Shown here in pieces: positions 47,169 through 58,639 of a DNA stretch of 64,000 nt. The notes beneath the pieces are model-generated. The model saw nothing but the letters and a program-made list of their open reading frames with translations. It made no database searches and was not told where the DNA came from. The stretch's first letter is position 1. Every line of letters starts with the position of its first letter. The position numbers and the translations under genes were made by a program. Source of the stretch: Molossus alvarezi (Eukaryota > Chordata > Mammalia > Chiroptera > Molossidae); assembly GCA_037176705.1 (NCBI GenBank), contig CM073898.1, positions 38,505,488-38,569,487 on the forward strand, given 5' to 3'.

Positions 47169-50100
47169 TTATATTCCACAAATACGTGAGATCATATGAT
47201 ACTTGTCTTTCTCTTTTTGGCCTGTTTCGCTTAGGAAATACTTTCCAGGTCCCTCCATGTCGTCTCAAAGGATAAGAGATCTTTCTTTCTTACAGCTGCA
47301 TAGTACTCCATTGTGTATATGTACCACGGCTTTTTTATCCATTTGTCTATTGATGGACACTTGGGCTGTTTCCAGATCTTAGCTATTGTAAATAGTGCTG
47401 CTATGAACATGGGGGTACATATATTCTTTCAGATTGGTGTTTCAGGCTTCTTAGGGTATATTCCTAGAAGTGGGGTCACTGGGTCAAATGGAAGTTCAAT
47501 TTTTAATTCTTTGAGGTAACACCATATTGTTTTCCATAGTGGCTGCGCTAGTCTGCATTCCCACCAGCAGTGTACTAGAGTCCCCTTTTCTCCACACCCT
47601 CGCCAACACTTGTTGTTTGATGATTTGTTGTTGGTGACCATTCTTACAGGTGTGAGGTGATACCTCATTGTTGTTTTAATTTGCATCTCTCTGATGATTA
47701 GTGAAGTTGAGCATTTCTTCATATGCCTCTTAGCCATTTGTATGTCCTGTTTGGAGAGGTGTCTATTTAGTTTCTCTGCCCATTTTTAAATTGGGTTCTT
47801 TGTCTTCCTTTTGTTGAGTTGTATGAGCACTCTCTATATATTGGAAATTAGCCCCTTATCTGATATATCATTGGCAATTATGCTCTGCCATAGAGTGGGT
47901 TGCCTTCCCATTTTGATGATTATATCTTTTGCTGTGCAGAAGCTTTTGAGTTTGATGTAGTCCCATGTGTTCATTTTCTCCTTTGTTTCTGTTGCCTTAG
48001 GTGATGTATCAGTGAAAATTCTGCTGTGTATGATGTCTGAAATTTTGTTACCTACATTTTTTTCTAGGATTTTTATGGATTCATGAATCACATTTAAATC
48101 TTTTATCCATTTTGAGTTTATCCTTGTGTATGGTGTAAGTTGAAGGTCTAGTTTAATTTTTTTTCCATGTAGCTGTCCAATTTTCCCAACACCATTTATT
48201 AAAGAGGCTGTCTTTATTTCACTCTATGCTCTTGCCACCTTTGTCAAATATTAATTGAGCATATTGTCTTGGGTCCATTTCTGGGTTCTCTGTTCTATTC
48301 CACTGGTCTATATGCCTGTTCTTGTGCCAGTACCAGGTTGTTTTGATTACAGTGGTTTGTAGTATAACCTGAAATCTGGTAATGTGATTCCTCCTACTTT
48401 GTTCTTCTTTTTCAAGATTGCTGTGGCTATTTGAGGTCTTTTTTGGTTCCATATGAACTTTTGAAGTAGTTCTGTGAAGTATGGTGTTGGTATTTTGATG
48501 GGGATTGTATTAAATCTATAGATTGCTTTTGGTAATATGGACATTTTAATTATGTTAATTCTTCTAATTCATGAACAAGTTATGTGCTTTCACTTTTTAA
48601 TATCTTCCTCTATTTCTTTTTTCAATGACCTGTAGTTTTCTGCAAACAGGTTCTTTATTTCTTTGGTTAAGTTTATTCCTAGGTATCTTAATTTTTTTGC
48701 TGCAATGGTTAATGGGATTTTTTTTTTTTTAGTTTCTCTTTCTGTGAGTTCATCATTGGTGTATTAGAATGCCATCAATTTCTTGACATTAATTTTGTAT
48801 TCTGCTACTTTGCCAAATTCATTTATTAAGTCTAGAAAAATTTTGATGGAGTCTTTGGGGTTTTCTACATATAGTATCACATCATCTGCAAATAATGACA
48901 GTTTCACTTCCTCCTTTCCAATTTGGATCCCTTTTATTTTTTCTTCCTGTCTGATTGCTGTGGCAAAGACTTCCAGTACTATGTTAAATAAGAGTGATGA
49001 AAGTGGGTACCCTTGTCTTGTTTCTGTTCTTAAGGGAAATGCTTTTAGTTTTTGCCCATTGAGTATGATGTTGGCTGTAGGTCTTTCATATATGGCCTTT
49101 ATTATGTTGAGATATGATCCCTCTATTCCCACATTGCTGAGTGTTTTTATCAGAAATGGGTGCTGGATTTTGTCAAATGCTTTTTCAGCGTATATTGATA
49201 TGATCATATGATTTTTATCTTTCATTTTGTTTACGTGGTGTATCACATTTATCGATTTGCAAATATTGTACCAGCCTTGCATCCCTGGGATGAATCCCAC
49301 TTGGTCATGGTGAATACTTTTTTTGATGTATTGCTGGGTTTGATTTGCTGGTATTTTGTTCAGGATTTTGGCATCTATGTTCATCAGGGATATTTGCCTG
49401 TAGTTTTCTTTTTTTGTTGTGTCTTTTTCTGGTTTTGGAATTAAAATTATGTGGGCTTCATAAAATGAGTTTGAAAATATTCCTTCTTGAATTTTTTGAA
49501 ATAGTTTGAGGAGAATGGGTATTAATTCTTATTTGAATGTTCGGTAAAATTCCCCTGTGAAGTTGTCCGGGCCTGGGTTTTTGTTTGCTGGGAGAATCTT
49601 GATTACATCTTCAAGTTCTTTTGTTTTTATTGGTCTGTCGAGTTTTCCATCTCTTCCCAGTTCAGTTTTGGGAGACAATGTGTTTCTAGAAATTTGTCCA
49701 TTTCACTTAGATTGTCATATTTGTTGTCGTCTAATTGCTCATAATATTTGTTCACAATCCTTTGTATTTCTGTGGTGTCAGTTATTACTTCCCCTCTTAC
49801 ATTTCTGATCTTGTGTATTTGGGTTCTCTCTCTTTGTTTCTTGGTGAGTCTAGCAAAGGATCCATCAATCTTGTTTATCTTTTCAAAGAACCAGCTCTTT
49901 GTTTCATTGATCCTTTGAATTGTTTTTTTTTTTTATCTCCATGTCATTTCTTTCTGCTCTGATGTTTACTATTTCCTTCCTTCTACTTGCTCTGGGGTTT
50001 TCTTTTTGTTTGCTTTCTAGTTCTTTAAGTTGTGAGGTTAGATAGTCTATTAGAAATTTTTCTTGTTTCTTGAGGTAGGCCTGTAGTGCTATGAACTTCC

Positions 50101-50982
50101 TTCTCAGAACTGCTTTCACTGCATCCCATAGATTTTGTGTTGTTGTGTGTTCATTTTCATTGGTTTCCAGGAATTTTTAATTTTTTCCTTGATCTCCATG
50201 GTAACCCATTCATTGTTCAATAACATGCTATTTATCCTCCATGTTTTCAGATGTCTTTGCATGTTCTTGTTGCAATTGATTTCTAGTTTCATGCCATTGT
50301 GATCTGAGAAAATGCTTAATATGATTTCGATCTTCTTGAACTTGTAGAGACTCAGTTTGTGCCCTAACATGTGGTCTGTTTTTGAGAATGTCCCATGTGC
50401 ACTTGAGTAGAATGTGAATTCTGCGGTTTTGGGGTATAATTCTCTGTAGATATCTATGAAATCATTTGATCTAGCACTTCATTTAGAGTTTGTGTTTCCT
50501 TGTTAATTTTTTGTTTAGATGATCTATCCAGTGATGTCAGCGGGGTGTTGAAGTCCCCTGCTATGATTGTATTGCTGTTGATTTCTCCTTTGAAGTCCTC
50601 CAAAAGGTTTTTAATATATGTTGGTGCTCCTATATTGGGTGCATATATGTTGGTCAAGGTTATATCTTCCTGTTGGATAGATCCTTTCATTATTATGTAG
50701 TGGCCTTCTTTGTCTCTAGTTATGGTCTTCATTTTGAAATCTACTTTATCAGATATGAGTATGCTACCCCAGCTTTTTTTTTCCTTTCTATTTGCTTGAA
50801 AGATTTTTTTCCCATCCCTTCACTTTCAACCTATGTGAGTCTTGTCGTGTGATGGGTCTCTTGTAAACAACATACATGTGAGTCATGCTTTCTTATCCAT
50901 TCAGCTACTCTGTGTCTTTTGATTGGAGCATCAAACCATTTACATTCAAGGTGATTATTGATATATACTTTATTATTGCCAT
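47169..50982 (-). pseudogene. L1 ORF2 (endonuclease/reverse transcriptase), broken
   Basis: The start is taken at 50982, because the following codons give YISIITLNVNGL, the usual ORF2 N-terminus. Pieces: NIYAPNIGAPTY and AGDFNTPL of the endonuclease (50454-50732); linker (49904-50370); RT core with [30 protein letters not shown] and the catalytic FADD in [13 protein letters not shown] (48764-49384); cysteine region [18 protein letters not shown] (47429-47737); stop at 47169. The span is 3814 bases (about 1271 codons), normal for L1 ORF2, but several frameshifts and stops break it. The RT has QGYPLS where copy 1 has QGCPLS. Confidence 0.92.
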
Positions 50983-51027
50983 TTTTGTTTAGTGTGGTTC
51001 TATTTTTCTTCGTATTTCTTGTACTAA

Positions 51028-51910
51028 TTACAGCAGTCCTTTTAGCATATCTTGCAGTGCTGGTTTGGTGCTAATATATTTCCTTAGCCTTGTTTTGTCT
51101 GGGAAGCTCTTTATTTGACCTTCTATTTTGAATGATAGCCTTGCTGGATAGAGTAATCTTGGATTCAGATCCTTGTTTTTCATGACCTTGATTACTTCAT
51201 GCCACTCCTTTCTGGCCTGTAGTGTTTCTGTTGAGAAGTCAGCTGAGAGCCTTATGCGGTTTCCTTTGTAGGTAACCTGCTGGTTATCTCTTGCTGCCTT
51301 TAGGACTCTCTCGTTGTCTTTAATTTTTGGCATTTTAATTACTATGTGTCTTGGTTTGGGCCTGTTTGGGTTCTTCTTACTTGGGGCTCTCTGTGTTTCT
51401 TGAATCTGAATGTCTTCTTCCTTCACGAAGTTAGGAAAGTTTTCTGTCACTATTTCTTCAAAAATATTCTCTAACCCTTTTCCATTTTATTCCTCTTTGG
51501 GGACTCCTATGATGCGAATGTTATTACGTTTTCAGTTGTCCCACAGTTCTCTTAAGCTATCTTCCTGTTTTTTAATTGTTTTTTTCCTTTTGGTTTTCTG
51601 ATTGTTTGATTTTTTTCTACCCTGTCTTCTGATTCACTGATCTGGTCCTCAGCTTTCTCTACTCTGCTGGTTAGTTCTTCCAATGTGTTCTCAATTTCTG
51701 CTATGTCATTCTTTATTTTCACTTTGTTGGTTTCCAATGTTTCTATATCTTTACTCATGGTGCTGATGTCCTTACTCATTCTGTTGAGCTTCCTCAAGAT
51801 TATGGCTCTGACTCTACCTCTGATAATTTGCTTAGCTGCATTTCATTGATCTCATCTTTGATAGAATTCTCTTGTTCTTTCATTTGGGATTTGTTTCTTT
51901 GTTTCACCAT
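51028..51910 (-). pseudogene. L1 ORF1 (RNA-binding chaperone), broken
   Basis: Start MVKQRNKSQMKEQENS at 51910. Coiled coil at 51552-51797 (MSKDISTMSKDIETLETNKV). RRM and C-terminal domain at 51028-51450, with APSKKNPNRPKPRHIVIKMP, ADFSTETLQARKEWHEVI and a PALQDMLKGLL end. About 294 codons in total; a frameshift lies between the two parts. Confidence 0.9.
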
Positions 51911-52599
51911 TTTGGCTATCTCTGTGGGTTTTGGAGCTTGCCAGATTTTCCCTGTGGGTGTAGGTGTTCTGCTGTTTGTGGCTCCTTCTGCTAGGTTTGG
52001 ATGAGCCCGGGTGGTCCCACGTTAAACACCACTGTCAAGTTTTACTTTCCTGGGTAGATTTGCAAGCCCAGGAAAGGTTCAGTTATCTTCTAGCTTTTTC
52101 CTGGTGGCTAGTAGTCTCAGTTACTCAGTGCCTTGGAATGTAGCCCCGGTTTTCTGCATAAGAGGATTTCCAGAGGGTGGGATAGATGCTGGTTATTAAT
52201 GAGCCTCAATTTGCATTTCACCTGGGTAAAGCTGAATGGGGAGGGGGGGCAGGGCTGCTGCTTTTTCCCACAGCAAAAGGAAGGAACACCCTGGCCACCG
52301 TCCTTTGTGGCTGCAATGAGCAAAAAGTCTGAGTGACCTCGAAATCCATGGTGTCCCCACAGAGTTCCAGTCCAGTCTGCCCTCCCTCTGCCGTAGCCCC
52401 CTGGTGTGTGGCTGTGGCTATTTTAGCGCTCTGTCCTGGCTCTCTGTGCTGTGGAGCGGGCTTGGTCTTTATTCCCCTAGGGCACTGCTCACAGCTAAGA
52501 CTGCTGCTGTCCATGGGCTCCCAGCCCACCACCCTCTGGTGCCTCCACAGATCCTAGCAATGTCCCTGGTTATATGGTCCTGTCCTGCTGCTTTTTTCT

Positions 52600-53603
52600 G
52601 AGGACATGTCTTTATTTTAGTTGTAATTCCCGTTTGGTCCTTGGAGATTGTCTGCATAGCTTCTGTTCACTCTGCCTCCATTTTCACATGCTCTAAGCCT
52701 ATCTTGTGCACAGCTGGGTTGCAGAGGCCTTCCTGTTGCCCCTGCACCCTGCATGTCCCACGGGTAACTGGACTGGACAGTCCCTTTGGGGACCAGGTTC
52801 TATGCCTATGTTATGGGCTGCTGGGTCACACAGGCCTCTCTGGTGCTTCAGCACCCCACAGGTCCCGCTGGTAACTGGATTGCACAGTCCCCGCTGGGTC
52901 GCACAGGCCTCTCTGGTGCCCCTGCACCCTGCAGGTCCCGCGGGCAGGCAGCTGGATCACACCAGTCTCTCTCTGGCTCTGGCTTCCCACTGCTCTTGTG
53001 AGCTACTGGACCGCACAGGCCTCTGTGGAGCCCCAGGTCCCACTGCTGGCGGCTGGGGAGTGCTGCTGCCCTGTGGGGCTCAACTCCTGCTCATCTCTTG
53101 CTGTAGTTTTGGGGGATGGGTCTCAGGGGCTGTTCTGTGCTTCTGTTGCCTGGGGATGGATGTCTGCTTTCCAGCCTCTGTTGCTGGGAGTATATCTGGA
53201 CTCTGATTGGGCTGCTACTATGGGGGATGGTGCTGGGCTCCCGGGCTATCTGTGGCACCTTGACTGCTCCACTACTGTGCACCGGTCTGTGTTGACACAG
53301 AGTGTCCACTGGTCCAATGGTGCCAAATGCACTGGTGGGCTCAGGTTGCTGGGCCCTAGCCGCTCCCACTGTCACCTCCCAGGGAAGACCCAGGATCTTC
53401 CAAAATGGTGGGACCTCCTGCGGCGCAGGGAGAAGCACCCTGAAGGGCCGCTCACCGCGGTAGCCGGCTGCTCCCGTCCACAGCACAGGGACCTCCTGCT
53501 CTGCATCTCTGCACTGCAGGGGTTTGGTCGTCCACCTTCACGTCCACTCATACTCTCTCACACACTCACCCTCCCTCCGGTCCTGCCCACAGCCATCCCT
53601 GTT
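52600..53603 (-). promoter_or_regulatory. L1 5' UTR/internal promoter with repeated units
   Basis: GC-rich. A unit beginning gctgggtcgcacaggcctct and continuing ctgcaccctgcaggtcccgc recurs at about 52713, 52820, 52893 and 53002, spaced 107, 73 and 109 bases. L1 5' UTRs hold the Pol II promoter of the element; tandem monomers are known in mouse L1. Open frames here are composition artefacts. Confidence 0.75.
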
Positions 53604-53830
53604 CTTTCCCAGGTTTTATAGAGAACAGAAAACAGATAAAAACAGGGCCTGCAGGGGGAGGGTGACAGGCCTGTGTAAGATCAAAACGTTAGCTGTTACC
53701 GTCCAGGCTCACATTGGAAGCAGTTTCTCTCTGGCCTTTCTTCTGGCCAGTCCGCTTACAGATGGTCTTCACTATATTTCCCGCACGGGGGAAGGGGCCC
53801 ATGTTCCCATTTACCGTACACCCAGTAAGT
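53604..53830 (-). mobile_element. ERV-type LTR, upstream half (U3 side)
   Basis: On the minus strand it runs into a TATA box (CTATAAAA, complement at 53614-53621) at the L1 insertion point. With 46735-46937 it rebuilds an LTR whose TATA box lies roughly 170 bases before AATAAA. Left end of U3 approximate. Confidence 0.55.
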
Positions 53831-54080
53831 AGCAGAGATATGCTTCAGTGATGTACTGGTAACGTCAACAGCCAGCTCTCCAACAGAAAAGGTGTAGGCA
53901 TATACATTAGTGAGTGTAGTTCTGACCTAATGTTGGTTGATATTTTCATTTCTATTAATAAGACAAATGTGAAGCAACAAAGACATATATCAAAACTTTA
54001 ATCACTTGATGTTGTGAGGGACTTCTTTGCTGAACTGGATATACTTTTTGAATACTGGAAGACTATCTTCTCAATTTTTT
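53831..54080. other. Unassigned intronic sequence
   Basis: Nothing recognised. Confidence 0.5.
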
Positions 54081-54092
54081 AATGTTTTTCAC

Positions 54093-54339
54093 AATTTTTT
54101 TTTTTTATCCTCACCCGAAGACATTTTCCATTTTTTGTTCAGATAGAGTGGGAGGGAGAGACAGAGAGAGAGAGAGAAACATCGACGTGAAAGGGACACA
54201 TCAAGTGGCTGCCACCCACACGACCCAACCAGGGCCGGGGACAAACTGCAACCGAGGTACATGCCCTTAGCCGAACTGAACCCAGGTCTCTCTGGACCGC
54301 AGACCGATGCTCTAACCATGGAGCCAAACCGGCCAGGGC
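54093..54339 (-). mobile_element. VES SINE
   Basis: Antisense full-length copy. Perfect duplication aatgtttttcac at 54081-54092 and 54340-54351. Confidence 0.95.
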
Positions 54340-54351
54340 AATGTTTTTCAC

Positions 54352-56530
54352 CATGTAATAGCTACAGACATGGCACACTTTTAAGGTTATACTGTGTTAT
54401 TAACATTTTATCCTTCTATGTCTTAAGTCTAGACAATCAACAAAACAATGAACCAAGCCCTGATTTGTAGAATTTGTTGATTTCCATGATGTAAATACTC
54501 CCCACTGGCTGATTTCAAACCACTAAAACAGAGTTGGAAAGAGAGGTGCAGTAGCACATCATTCTATAGTATTTCTACCTTATAGCGAGGATAGCAATAA
54601 ATAACCTTAAGGCTATAGTTAATAGAAAATGTAGTTTTAGTATGTGTTATCATTACTTTTAACTGGGTTTATTTAGTTATAAGTCTCTGTGATTTAATTT
54701 TTAACCGTGGCCATGTTTAATAACTGATTCACAGAATTGCCAAAATGGAACAGTTCTTGCCGGTTAGTCCAAGCTGGCTCAGCATGCCACTGCAGGCTTT
54801 GGTCCCAGGCAGCCAAACCACCGTGCCCTTCACCTCCTTCGTGTGCTATTAAGGTATTGCTGGAGTATAGCTTCATATCAATGCAGGTGTGGAAACACTC
54901 AGCATGTGCGATATGTTGCATTTCTTTATTTTTATAAATCACGTTCATTCTCATTAGATGCACCACTCATCAGAGTTGTTGATGAGGAATCACTACTCAG
55001 CCATGAGTTTAGAGGGGTTTACACAGTTCAGGAACATGGCAGTGGACCCTGGTGGTTCATCCACAAGGTGTCACTTCTGTTCATCTTCTTTCAGCCCACC
55101 AGGAAGGTGGGGCGCTCTCCATGGTGTCAGATGGATCACAGTCCCACTGGTGGTACTCCAGGACCAAGTGCAGCTTTGGGACCAGGCAGGACTGGAGCAC
55201 AGGCATCCCCATCTGAGGCCGCAGTCCCTCCAGGCCACTGTGTTAAACAAAAGCCTTCCCATGCCTTTTCTTTGCTCACCTCACAGGTGAGCACCCACTG
55301 CGGCTGGGCCATTCCCTCTTCAGCCCAGAAAGCAGTGGCTTCCCCTCTGCCCTCAGACGGTCCAGCCGCATCATATCGGTGTACTTACACCTCCAACACT
55401 GGAGACGTTCTCTTAAGGTTATCTTCAGGGAAGGGAGGGAGAAGGCTTTCTCATACTTTCCTGGTGAGAGTATTAAAAATATATATACTAACATACCAAG
55501 TTATTACTGAAAGAATCACTGAAACAACTGGGGCAAAAACGAAATGAGGTTTTAAAAAGTAAAGTAGGAATCATGAGCATTTTTGGAACAAGTACATAAT
55601 TATTTGCCTTCAGGAATCATAAGAAGGCTTCCTCTTTCCACAACCCTATTAATTCTCACCTTCTCCCCACACAACATGTTTGGAAATCTTCCTGATCTTA
55701 TCTGACATCAGAAAGACATGTCTTTGCCCTCTTGGCTTCCTGGAGAAACAAATCAATCCCTTCTCCTAGACAGGGTGACGAATTCCTTCTCTGCGGCCCT
55801 TTCTATTGCTGTGGTCACAGAAGATGGGATTTCCCAGTGGAACTAGATTTATATAGGCACAGAGAAAAGTAGTTCTTTAAAAGCTTGACCCCTAGTTTGC
55901 AGCCATGTGTACACGCCATCACTGAAATAAACTGAGTACCAGAGGGGTCTAGAATGACACCGAACCTTGTAGCTGTGGAATGAGATCTCCATTGTCCTGA
56001 GATCCTCAGGGAAAGGGAGTCAGTCCATTTTTAAAGTTTTAATATTAAGATGTTGCTGTTGTGACTATAATAACTTCCAAAATTTGCAAAGTGCACATTT
56101 TCTTAGAAAAGTAGAGATTTGGATGTATGGACTTTCAGGTGTCAGGGGGACTTAAAATATACGTGCGTCATGTCAGGACTTCCAGTCACAGAAAGACTCA
56201 TCGTGTTCTGAGGTGCTAAAGGGGGTGAAGGGAAGCCGGGAGCAGAACAGAGCCTCTGAAATGGTGGTGCTTTCCACTCGGTAACTTTCTCCAAGGGGGG
56301 ACCCAACAGTCAGTCGTTTCTCATAAAATCTCATCAGAAAGAGTTCAGGGGTCATGATTCTTTCCACCACAGCCCCTTAATAGGACCAGGGGGCTCAGCC
56401 TCTTCCAATCTGTTGGTTGGTCCAAAGGCATTACTGTAGGGTAGCTTCTTAGGCTCAGGGCACCTCTGTGGAAGGAGCAAAGAGCAGTTTTGAAGTATGC
56501 AGTAGTGATTGGATTTGGTTTTATATAAGG
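54352..56530. other. Repeat-poor intronic sequence
   Basis: No mobile element recognised in about 2.2 kb. A 234-codon open frame at 54843-55547 resembles no family and has no splice or start support. Confidence 0.5.
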
Positions 56531-56533
56531 AAT

Positions 56534-56562
56534 ACACACACACACACACACACACACATATA
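56534..56562. repeat. (CA)n microsatellite
   Basis: About 14 CA units. Confidence 0.95.
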
Positions 56563-56564
56563 TC

Positions 56565-58479
56565 AGTGTATTTTCATATGTCATTTAGATGCTTCTGAAC
56601 TAAAATTTCAAAAGATGTTTTGGGATTCGACTAAAGCAGATCCTGCTCACAATGACTTTATGAAATTCTTGAATTCCTAACTGAAGAGATGTGAGGAAAA
56701 GGGAGCCGATACTTTGATGGTAGCTTCAAGCCTGCTTATGAAACAAGCGCTTCAGCCACGGCCCCTTACCGATCCCTTACGTTATCCTCTTGCAAACCCA
56801 GTGATTAAAGCTGGCCACAGTTCATTTCCCCCACTCTTATGAGATGTAGAAAGTGTTGCTGAAATGATATGACACATGTAAAATAAAAATGCCCCCTGGC
56901 TGCGTCCTGGAGGCTGCACGGATGAGGTCGTGGCGTTACCCAGGTGAAGGAGCGAGTTCCTGCGAAGCTGGCGGGAAGGCGACAGCCGGCCAAGTGAACA
57001 AAGGTTGTCTCCCGTCCCCCCTTTGCTTGACATGGATAAACAGGAGCGCTATGAGTCGTTTGAACCAATCGGTGTGCAAGCCAGAGAAGGAAGGTGGGAG
57101 ACTCTTGGCTCAGAAAAGGAGAAATAGATGATTTTTGTTAATGTAGTCAAATCACAAAGGAGGAACATGGGTCAATGTGGTATCACGGGCTGGGAAGAAC
57201 AACAAAAAGGAATTTCTGGCAACCCCCCCAAAACCCCAAAGCAACAAAAAAAGTAAAACAATTCCAATGTGAACATTTTCATAAATGTGATAAATGTATG
57301 GCTTTACTATGAAGGAAAAGAACAATAATAACCAGAGTAAAAATACTTCAAATCCACAATGGATGTTTTTAGGTCACACTGCTAATTGAGTAACTTCGAC
57401 TGAGAAATTATTCATATGCCTCTTTAAAGGTTTGTTGAAAACTGTCTATTTCATTTCCCCTCCTCAGTCAAGGAAGTGAAAAAAGTCAGGGATCATGAAA
57501 TGATAGTAAGAACGATGACCCAGGACCTTTTTTTCTTTCTTTTTTTCAATTCTGGGTGCTTCTGAACCTCAGGGCTCTCCCAAGTATCTCAAGCATTTTT
57601 AAATAGAAGCTTTGATCATGGCCAGAGAATTTCATTTATGTCTCCTGAAAGTGTCCCTAACCATTTAGGGGAAGTATGCTCACCCCTCTTCATTTTCCAG
57701 TCCCCAGGCATTGCCTTTGCTCATGTGTCCTCTGCCATGTGATGTTTCAGGAACTGTGTACAGAGTGATAGTGACCACCCTGCCCTCCTGTAGCATATGG
57801 TCTAGTCAGATCCTCCTCTCCAGACCCCTCAGGACTCCAGACCTCAGGAGTCTCCTTGGTTTCCCCACTAAAAATGGGATGGAGTGAAGACCATTTCCCC
57901 AGGATCAGGCTCATAGGCTTCAAACTCTAATGCGGCCAAGCTCTGTGAGTTATAAACACAGTGGCCCAAGCAAAAAACTTCTGTCACCTTAGACATGCTC
58001 AAGCTTTTCCTTAGTCTCAGCATCTTAAACCTTTTTTCTCTTTCCCTTAACTATCCCTTGACTCATCCTCTCCATCCCCTCTACCCCTGAATTACCTCTC
58101 TGTCTCTCACCTTTCCCCTAACTGGCCTCCCTGCCTGCTCTCCTAACACCCCTCATGCACCTGTGCTTCCCACTGTGCCCCGCTCTGCTAGGGTTCCTTC
58201 CTGAAATGTGAACCTGTTCATATTGTGTCCTAATACTTGTCTGTGGTGCCCTGACACCTGCCTGCTTCACGGCTGCCCAGCTCGGCTGCCCCATCTCATT
58301 TCCTGCTGTTCTCTGCAGGACCTTAGCTGTGGACACTGTCTTTCACACGGATGCCCTTTGCACCACGTCTTCCATATGAACTCATGTTTTCGCTGAAGTC
58401 CCAGGCAGCTGGTCACTCCATTCCTATCTTCCATCTTTCTTTGTCATTGTCCATATGTACTGACATTTTATTGTTTATT
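56565..58479. other. Repeat-poor intronic sequence
   Basis: A small CpG-richer patch at 56890-57020. No gene or repeat recognised. Confidence 0.5.
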
Positions 58480-58633
58480 CACATCTGTCCTTCCTTGTAA
58501 GCTGAGCTTTTTGGGCAGTGTATTTTCTGTTTATGTATTAATAATGCTGTACCTGACATTTCTTAGGTCCTTAAACAAGGGTTTGTTGAATGAATGAATG
58601 AATGAATGAATGAATGGATGGACGAATGAATGA
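58480..58633 (+). repeat. L2 3' fragment with (GAAT)n tail
   Basis: cttccttgtaagctgagctt, acctgacatttcttaggtcc and gtttgttgaatgaatgaatg match the L2 3' end. The terminal repeat expanded into a tetranucleotide microsatellite at 58589-58633. Confidence 0.65.
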
Positions 58634-58639
58634 GTAACA

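Larger units (their letters stand above)
46938..53603 (-). mobile_element. Young L1, copy 2 (full length, antisense)
   Basis: About 6.67 kb: 3' UTR 46938-47168, ORF2 47169-50982, ORF1 51028-51910 and a GC-rich 5' UTR to 53603. Perfect 14-bp duplication ctttcccaggtttt at 46924-46937 and 53604-53617. On the element's strand it begins AAAA, as expected for the L1 endonuclease TTTT/A target. Both ORFs are frameshifted, so it cannot move on its own. Same subfamily as copy 1. Confidence 0.94.

Noticed and set aside
52713..53020. CRISPR-like spaced repeats
   Set aside because: Irregular spacing, eukaryotic context and location in an L1 5' UTR; no repeat-spacer structure.
52706..53621. Open frames of 131-207 codons on both strands
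   Set aside because: They lie in the GC-rich L1 5' UTR and are compositional.
46735..53830. A provirus (two LTRs with viral genes between)
   Set aside because: The sequence between the LTR halves is L1, with L1 ORF1 and ORF2, bounded by an L1-type target duplication. No gag, pol or env was seen.
54843..55547. 234-codon open frame on the + strand
   Set aside because: No family resemblance and no splice or start context; overlapping frames on both strands are open because the region is low in stops.
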